Below are positions 57,460 to 64,000 of a stretch of DNA of 64,000 bases, one piece after another. The stretch's first letter is position 1. Each line of letters begins with the position of its first letter. The stretch is from Anaspis maculata (taxonomy: Eukaryota > Arthropoda > Insecta > Coleoptera > Scraptiidae): the NCBI GenBank assembly GCA_949128115.1, contig OX421966.1, positions 60,137,416 to 60,201,415 on the forward strand. Direction: 5' to 3'. The notes beneath the pieces are model-generated. The model did no database searches. It saw only the letters and a list, made by a program, of their open reading frames with translations, and was not told the origin of the DNA. The position numbers and the translations under genes were made by a program.

Positions 57460-57718
57460 ATTATTAAAATTATGTAAGTGAGCAGGTTTCGGAACAACAA
57501 ACGGCCTGATGGGGAGAACGGGTACGAAACTTTCCGCGCATGAAAATCTCGCACAGCGCTATCACTTTCCGTATCCAATCTGCTTTACCTATATACCGAT
57601 TGCCGACCACTAGCCGGCACAAAAAGATACAGAGAGCTAATACTACTCCACATTGCGTGTCCGATGGTCGTCGTCTCAGAGCACCACGATCATTCTAAAG
57701 TAAAACATCAATAGAACG
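57460..57718 (+). promoter_or_regulatory. ALDH copy 3 promoter/5' leader
   Basis: Homologous to 34410-34657. It contains TTACCTATATACCGATTG near 57587, a possible TATA-like sequence that the other copy lacks in this form. The upstream ORF MVVVSEHHDHSKVKHQ at 57664-57714 ends four bases before the main ATG, as in the paralog. Confidence 0.5.
57664..57714 (+). promoter_or_regulatory. Upstream ORF in ALDH copy 3 leader
   Basis: Same 16-codon ORF, stop position and spacing to the main ATG as at 34603-34653. Confidence 0.4.
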
Positions 57719-58235
57719 ATGACCCGCGTAGAAAGCGAACTCATCTTGCCCGGGACCATACCCAAATCGTCGGCATTTCATAACAATTCACTGATTTTGA
57801 AACTCGATTTGAACGACGATGCCTCGGCGGAAAAAGCACCACGCGAAAAGAAAACCGAAAAATCGGCCAAAGACGCGGTGGCCGTGGCGCGAGACGTTTT
57901 CAAAAGCGGACGCACCAGGCCGCTAAAATACCGAAAGGAACAGCTCAAGGGCTTGCTCAAGTTTTTGGAAGAGTGCAGGGAGGAAATGATCGAGGCTTTG
58001 GACGTGGACTTGCGGAAACATCGGCAAGAAGTGATCGTGAACGAGCTGGAAATGATAAAGAACGATCTGAGGCACACCCTGTACGATCTGGACGACTGGG
58101 CTGCACCGCACCGGGTGGACAAGAGGTGGGTCAATTTGCTGGACGGAGTTTACATCTACAACGATCCGTACGGGGTGGTGCTGATCATCGGCGCTTGGAA
58201 TTACCCGTTGCTTTTGACTCTCGGACCTATGATAG
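57719..58235 (+). CDS. ALDH3: ALDH family 3 paralog, exon 1 (partial gene)
   Basis: 172 codons plus one base, close to 34658-35171 in protein, with one extra codon in the lysine-rich segment (EKKTEKSAKD). It shares the N-terminal extension, VDLRKH, DDWAAP and NDPYGVVLIIGAWNYP with the conserved Asn, and ends G|GTGAGT in phase 1. It lies 3' of the complete gene's stop codon, so it is not an alternative first exon of that gene but the start of a tandem duplicate. No exon 2 is found before 64000, so the rest must lie to the right if the gene is intact. Intron 1 would be at least 5.7 kb. Confidence 0.9.
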
Positions 58236-58427
58236 GTGAGTTCGAATTTTTTTGTATCTGGTCGAATTTCAAGAGCCTCTCAACAAAAATGCAACACCAA
58301 ACTCAAAAATACCTTGACAAAAATGTAACATAGCTTTTATGATTTTGATGTCACTTTTAACGTTTCTAATTTGTCCCATTATTCACTTCAATCTGATTAG
58401 ACAGATTAGGCCCCAGTTGCTCACTTC

Positions 58428-58574
58428 GGGCTGGATTCCAAGTCAGCGACGTGACTCGCGCCACTCATTTACGGCCTCGATAAGTCAATCATCGCGTCGA
58501 ATTGTGTTATGTTGTCATAGTGACCGGACTTACGCTACAGTTGCGCGGGCGTATCTTCAACTTAAAATCCAGCC
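58428..58574. mobile_element. MITE with TIR GGCTGGATT, in ALDH copy 3 intron
   Basis: GGCTGGATTCCAAGT and ACTTAAAATCCAGCC form imperfect inverted ends. The paralogous intron at 35361 lacks both this and the adjacent MITE, so they inserted after the gene duplicated or were lost from the other copy. Confidence 0.55.
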
Positions 58575-58578
58575 TTTA

Positions 58579-58713
58579 CGGCTCGATACCAAGTTTTGGG
58601 GCTGAGACCGCCGTAAGTGCGGTTACCATAGCAACGGCGGATACCAACCAGACCGCTGTATTTGGCGAGTTACGCCGTCCCAAACTTTGCGCCTGCAACT
58701 TGGTATCGAGCCC
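58579..58713. mobile_element. 135-bp MITE with TTA target duplication, copy 2
   Basis: Same ends and TTA flanks as 42115-42253. Only small indels separate the copies. Confidence 0.8.
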
Positions 58714-58716
58714 TTA

Positions 58717-59769
58717 GAGTTCAACTTTAAACTTAGTTACGGTATCATAGACTTGATTGTTGCCATTTATTTAATAATGAGCGAATTCAAGATGGCGGTC
58801 ATAAGAAAAAAACAAACGACTGTCATATTTTGGAAAATCGTGGGCCAGGGACGTTGGGCAACATGTCGCATTTCATTCATAGGTTATTCTTTGTGGAAAT
58901 GTAAAATTTCATCCGAATATCTTGAAAAATCACTGATTTTTTAAAAAATGACCATTTCCATGAAACCGACCACTATAAATTAAAAATATTCCAGAAACGG
59001 ATAGAAATATACTCGGACGCGGTTGGTTTCAACTGAATAAGCAATGAATTTTGAATCTATATAAGCTGATTGTCATGACATCTGCTTTTTCAGTTTATGA
59101 TTTGGGAGTTTTCACTTTTTTGATCACCCTGTATGCGGCGTCTGCAAAAACTGCCATCTTGGCAACAGCTCTTGGAATTAAGGCATGGGTATGTACAACA
59201 TTTGTACCAAACGGCACCGCCTTATCTTTGAATACAAGGTGGTTGGCGCCTGATAGCCTGACTATAGGCTATAGGTTGTGAGTAAAATAGTAAGTAGGTA
59301 TACAGGCTTCGGGCTAGAGCTTCCAGGCGGAGCACCTGGAGGCTCTCTTTGCCCTCAGCAATAATGATGCATTCCCACTTGATATGTTATATACTATTTT
59401 TGTCAATAGAAAGAAAATTAATACCAGCAGAAATTTGAAACTTCGAGTAGCTGAACAGTGAACACTACCCCCTACCCATACGTATTTATTTTTTAATCCT
59501 CGCCGGACGCCGCCGGAGGCTATATAATTTTGTGGCCGTTTTTTATTCGTGTTTTTTTTCCTTGTTCCTCGTTTCCTAACAAAATTCACCTGAATCTTCC
59601 GTATCTTCCGAAGGGTTGTACATATCCAATTCATTCTTTCGTTAACCGAATCTTAACTATTGCAGGTTGATACCTACAACGTTTGAAGATAATCGAACGA
59701 ATATAAACAATATTAATAACGATAAAGAATGCACAATTCGCGAAATCCATATAAAATAAAGAAAACGCA
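58717..59769. other. Intronic/unannotated spacer
   Basis: The first 40 bp continue the paralogous intron sequence (GTTCAACTTTAAACTTAG). After that no gene, repeat pair or element boundary is recognised. Confidence 0.4.
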
Positions 59770-60695
59770 TATACAGGGTGTCCGTTTTTCGAGGCTAAGC
59801 ATGGATATCTCGCTTATCTTTAGAGATACAGAGTCGGTTAAATTAGAAAAAAGTTGCGAATATTCATGAAGATCAATGATCCAAGAAGATATTCGACTTG
59901 TCAGTTTTAGTTTTCGAGATATCGAGAAAAAACAGAAATTTGTGATTTTTGTTTTTATTTTTTATTTGAAAAACGGTTGAAGGTAGCCTTTTTTAGTTGA
60001 GACATTGTGGAGGCACTTTTTCAAGGGGGATTCAATGTTGCCAAAATCTTCATTCTAGCTTTCAAAACAACCGAGATATGACCTTAAACTTTTTTTCTCT
60101 CATGGGCGCCATATTGGATTTTGACATTTTTGAATACAATTTTATTTTCTGGTCACAACGATGTGTCACATGCCACTGTTGAATTCATGCTTTAGAGCAA
60201 TAAAAATTTAAAATTTTCCAAAGAGTGCCTAGGAAACAAAATCAGCATCGACAATAAAAAAAAAACGTAAATGTCAAACATTTATTCAACAATGACATGT
60301 GGCACATCGTTCTAATCAGATAAGAATACCGTATTCAAAAATATCAAAATCCAATATTGCGCCCATTAGAGAAAAAAGTTGAATGTCGTATCTCGGTTGT
60401 TTTGAAACCTGAAATAAAGATTTTGGCAGATTTGGATTCCCCTTGAAAAAGTGCCCTGACAATGTCTAGATTAGAAAAGGCCACCTTCAACCGTTTTTTG
60501 AATAAAAAATAAAAACAAAAATCAAAAACCTGTTTTTCCACGATATCTCCAAAACGAAAATCGATACGTCAAATTTCTTTTTGGATAATTGATCGTCATG
60601 AAAATGCGCAACTTTTTCCTAATTTAACCGACTTTGTATCTCTCAAGATAAGCGAGATACCCATGCTTAGCCTCGAAAAACGGACACCCTGTATA
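59770..60695. mobile_element. Inverted-repeat element, family A copy 2
   Basis: TATACAGGGTGTCCGTTTTT to CGGACACCCTGTATA, 926 bp, collinear with 1963-2894 with scattered substitutions. Its right TIR has the full CACCCTG where copy 1 has lost one C. Confidence 0.85.
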
Positions 60696-60807
60696 CCAAC
60701 TTTCACATCATCATATCTTTCGATTTAATGAAGCTATGTGCTTTTTTTTAAATTGAAGTATATATCCAGACCTTTGTTACAGTGTGGCAGCGATTGAAAA
60801 ACAATGA

Positions 60808-60831
60808 GGAAAAAAAAAAAAAAAAAAAAAA
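60808..60831 (+). repeat. Poly(A) run
   Basis: An uninterrupted run of more than 20 A residues. No retroposed gene is recognisable immediately upstream. Confidence 0.85.
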
Positions 60832-61139
60832 AGGTTTATTATTTATCTATTTACTTCTATTTACTTTATGAACATTTTCATCGGCTATGAATGCAGCATG
60901 ATTTTCAGCCAGCGAGGGACTTATTCCTTTTTTTTTAATTTCTATATACAACCAGCAGAGTAAATGAGGCAAAAATATTGGAGAATTTTTTGAAACAAAA
61001 ACTTTTGATTTAGGACTTTGAGTTTTTCAGATATGATTTTTTTCTGAAGCAAACAACAACTGTAGAGAAGCAGTTCACGCATGCTACTTATATTTACTGT
61101 GCAAAATGCACTACATTAATCACTGAAGCCGGCAATTTC

Positions 61140-61440
61140 CGCATAAAGCTGAGCTTTTACAGAAATAATCAGATATTATTTGCTCTTTACAAAAAAAAAA
61201 AACAAGTTACCCGTTAAGGCTAGCCGGGTTATGGGGCGAAAACCGCCCTGAGCAGTGCAGTGGTGTTAACGTAAAACAGGGATGATAGAGATGGAACTAT
61301 TCACCACATTCACATTTAAAATTAGTGGAATAATCATCCGTATTTCTTACGTGTTGCAAACAATTTTTGTTCTACTTCCGTTTTCTCACTTTTTGCATAA
61401 ATGGCCATTTCATCTCAGGTGACATTTGGCAAGTATATTT
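61140..61440 (+). repeat. Relics of two repeat families
   Basis: 61140-61250 matches the arm tip region of the 3.57 kb nested element (AAAGCTGAG, GCTAGCCGGGTTATGGGG, GAAAACCGCCC). 61255-61440 matches 30950-31200. Confidence 0.55.
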
Positions 61441-62325
61441 CGCTTCACCGTAGTTTTAGAGCAGATAATTTTTTGCCAACCAGCTTTTTAGGAAATTCCA
61501 GGATAACAACAAAACAATAATGATATTCATTGTATGCGTGCATGTGTCCTATATAATTAAACTTTCTGTAGTAATGTAGGTATCAAAAACCAGAATGAAT
61601 GACTGCTGCGAAGTGGATCCTTTTTCTGAGCGAGGCTTCCTATTAAACATACCGCAAGGTGGGGAGATGCACTGTTTTTTTGCTGTTATCGCCAAGAAAA
61701 AAATAGAGGTTTTCCAACTTTTTTTCCAACGAGTTTTCTCTGAGAATGAGTCAAGGAAACTATTTTTGACAGGGAAGTCATAAGTTATGATTCAATTTGT
61801 ACAGAAAACATCAAAGCGATGCAAAAATTTCTTATCCCGGATCACTACATCTTATAGAGTAGGTACAACAGGGAACTCGGCGGTAAATTTTAATGTAAAA
61901 CAATTTCTTTTCTATCCTTTGTAGTTCTAATAATGATCACTGCTACTTATAAATAATAAAAGGTCCGATAAAAAGGACGAGCGCATTATCATGCGATCAT
62001 GATGATTATTGTACTCAGATAATGATGTGTTTATATCGTGAATACTTAACCCCGATTTACAACTAATTTTGTTTTTTGAGCGAGGGAGAGTTGAGAAACA
62101 GAGCATAGGGATGCTTTGGCCTTCGTTAGTTACAAAAATTCATTTTGAACTACATAATTATATCATTGATTCACTACATATTACACTTCCCAACAAAAAA
62201 GATAATGAACAATAATATTTGCACAGTTTATTGGAATGCATAATAATTATAGTGCCAAGTAATTGGAATTTTAAAAATTACGTTTCAACATTCTGCTTCC
62301 CAAAGCTGAGAATAAAAAAAAATTT
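61441..62325. other. Unannotated spacer
   Basis: No gene or repeat was recognised. Confidence 0.4.
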
Positions 62326-62329
62326 TTCC

Positions 62330-62485
62330 AAAAAGAGTTACACGACTTCGAAAATTGACCCTTTTGGCATCCTCCCTTTGGCACCCTGTATATCATGCAC
62401 AAAGTCAATAATTCCAAAAGTCGACAGCATCTTACAGCCTGAAGAAAACTATCAGGCGCCATTTGATTCTTTCAAATTCCAAATC
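62330..62485 (+). pseudogene. Relic of the SEWN-type ORF family
   Basis: On the plus strand the frame reads TSKIDPFGILPLAPCISCTK, then SIIPKVDSILQPEENYQAPF. It aligns with SSKINTFDTPSFGILWIMDK and VNDAVSRHNVLQLKKSSTRHH of 18995-19300. The nucleotide match (CCTTTGGCACCCTG / CCTTTGGTATCCTG, CACAAAGTCAATAATTCC / GACAAAGTCAATGATGCC) is clearer than the protein match. This shows the ORF family exists outside the foldback element. Confidence 0.5.
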
Positions 62486-62489
62486 AGGT

Positions 62490-63070
62490 AGATTTTCCCA
62501 GAGATATCACAATTGTATTTGGAACAAATTTTGGTCTATGCTTATTGACTTTTGACGGACAGTTTATTAACATTGCTTCTCGCTTCTAGTGTGAGGTGTG
62601 AGTAGGTATCTCGGCAGTGTGTCGAATAGATATAATTTGTAACTGTTGAGTAGCGAAATTGCGTAAATTATTATTTCAAGGAAACGCCAGGGGGGTCAGT
62701 GCAAACCACTTTAATTCAGCCAACTAAGTATGAAAGTGCCTATATCGGGGCCTATATCATCATAAGCATAACATAGCCGACGGTTGCGACACTGCTCAAC
62801 TATGGATTTTCATTCTCAAACATATCAAGTTCACCTTTTCTTCTACTTAATAAAATACGTTAACGAAATAACAGTTAATTCACAAAACATTTATTCAATA
62901 ATATCCTCGAAATATCGTAATTTTCTTGCGCACTGGCTGATTGAAATGGCAGTGGTGATAAGTCTCAATCACTGGGCACATATCACAATAATAGTAGAAT
63001 CAGATTAGCGTTCGCAAGCATGATCTTCAGATTAACAAGAGCACGAACTACATTGTGTATTCGGTTATTT
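62490..63070. other. Unannotated spacer
   Basis: No gene or repeat was recognised. Confidence 0.4.
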
Positions 63071-63071
63071 A

Positions 63072-63686
63072 TACAGGGTGAATCTTGAGTGACCTTACAT
63101 AGGCTGATGGGAGATAGAGGACTTCGAGGCGAGTCAGGATCCACAAAAGAAATTTTGTTATCTCCATTGGTTACAAAGATACAGGGTGTTTTGTGTTTCG
63201 TATGAAATTTTGATAAGCGATATTTCTAAAACGGCTACAGATATTTTATTGAAATTCACCAGTGATATTTCTCTGTTGGAAGTTACCCAGAAGCCATACC
63301 GGTTAAGTCAAAATCGAACATAATCGACTCATTGTTTGGTTGAATCCAGTCAAATTATTTGTTTGGCTTGTCTCTGTTGAATAGAAGGGCTTGGTTGAAA
63401 GAAAAGTTCTAGAGCCGACCATTTTTTTAATGACAAAATCGAGAGTGAAACACAAAATGAGTTCCAACAGAGAAATATTACTGGTGAATGTCAACAAAAT
63501 ATCTCAAGCCGTTTCAGGAATATCGCTTATCAAAGTTTCATACGAAACACACAAAACACCCTGTATCTTCGTAACCAATGGAAATAACAAAATTTCTTTT
63601 GTGGATCCTGATCCTTACTCGCCTCGAAGTCCTCTGTCTCGAATTAGCCTATGAAAGGTCACTCATGAAGTCATGAATCACCCTAG
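63072..63686. mobile_element. Inverted-repeat element, 0.6 kb
   Basis: Left ACAGGGTGAATCTTGAGTGACC and right TGAATCACCCT tips pair, and the arms pair well (GACTTCGAGGCGAGT with ACTCGCCTCGAAGTC; GGGTGTTTTGTGTTTCGTATG with CATACGAAACACACAAAACACCC). Non-coding. The sequence beyond it to 64000 is featureless. Confidence 0.75.
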
Positions 63687-64000
63687 TATTATTAGGAATT
63701 TCGCAAAATTTCCGGTGAAGTAAAAAAAAACATTGTTGGCGTCGTATTTGGCAGCAAAGCAAAAATGGGCCGACGTTAAGTAAAAAAATAAGAAAAATTG
63801 AGGTGCCGCAGTATAATAATGTCTCATTCTTCGCAGTTTTTCATTGATTCCTAATTCATACTTAGGTAAGTATAGGAAATTGCGTAAAAGTTAGATGTGA
63901 AATTTCAAAAGTATAATAGCAATAGACAAACTCTCGTTCCAGTTTCTGTTACGGGGAAAATGAATTAGAATACATTTCAGAGGTTGGGTAGACGGCGTAA

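Noticed and set aside
57719..58235. Copy 3 exon 1 as an alternative first exon of the complete ALDH gene
   Set aside because: It lies 3' of that gene's stop codon on the same strand, so it cannot be spliced to those downstream exons in a linear transcript.
1..64000. CRISPR array, bacterial operons or tRNA/rRNA genes
   Set aside because: No spacer-type repeat array, no bacterial gene layout, and no cloverleaf or rRNA sequence was recognised. The spliced ALDH genes show the DNA is eukaryotic.

Overview
This is a repeat-dense nuclear genomic window from an animal, most likely an insect. The evidence for a eukaryote is GT-AG introns, a gene spread over about 13 kb, a non-LTR retrotransposon, solo LTRs and many inverted-repeat elements. 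I cannot name the species. Apart from the ALDH exons and a few transposon frames, almost nothing looks coding. The ALDH exons are visibly GC-rich against an AT-rich background.

Host genes: three first coding exons of family-3 (fatty-aldehyde-type) aldehyde dehydrogenases are present. One is on the minus strand at 6166-6538, with its other exons presumably beyond the left edge. One is complete on the plus strand, with exons at 34658-35171, 46195-46718 and 47202-47789. It would give a 541-residue enzyme with the catalytic Glu and Cys and a C-terminal membrane anchor. The third is a close paralog whose first exon lies at 57719-58235, with its remaining exons presumably past the right edge. The two plus-strand copies share promoter/5' UTR sequence, a 16-codon upstream ORF and the start of intron 1, so this is a tandem gene duplication.

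Mobile DNA: the standout is a 13.4 kb foldback-type element at 12380-25787. Its arms are over 2 kb and it is flanked by an 8-bp target-site duplication with one mismatch. It sits in a tandem array of about 260-bp units. Each arm carries a 101-codon ORF. The loop holds small ORFs and ORF relics plus three blocks of a 39-bp satellite, one of them inverted. A second foldback element (14491-18059, arms about 1.65 kb) is nested in its left arm. The rest of the window holds at least eight more inverted-repeat elements (0.3-3.2 kb) and several small MITEs.

Intron 1 of the complete ALDH gene (11 kb) carries a 5'-truncated LINE with an intact reverse-transcriptase frame. The LINE is flanked by an exceptionally long duplication of about 263 bp, one copy of which runs into a solo LTR. 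The intron also has two older LTR relics, one ending 36 bp before exon 2, and a 3.1 kb inverted-repeat element. Downstream of the gene a 3.2 kb inverted-repeat element carries a decayed coding fragment duplicated in its arms. From 53.7 to 55.6 kb the window is tandem repeat.

No tRNA, rRNA or CRISPR array was recognised. Element boundaries were read by eye and may be off by a few bases.
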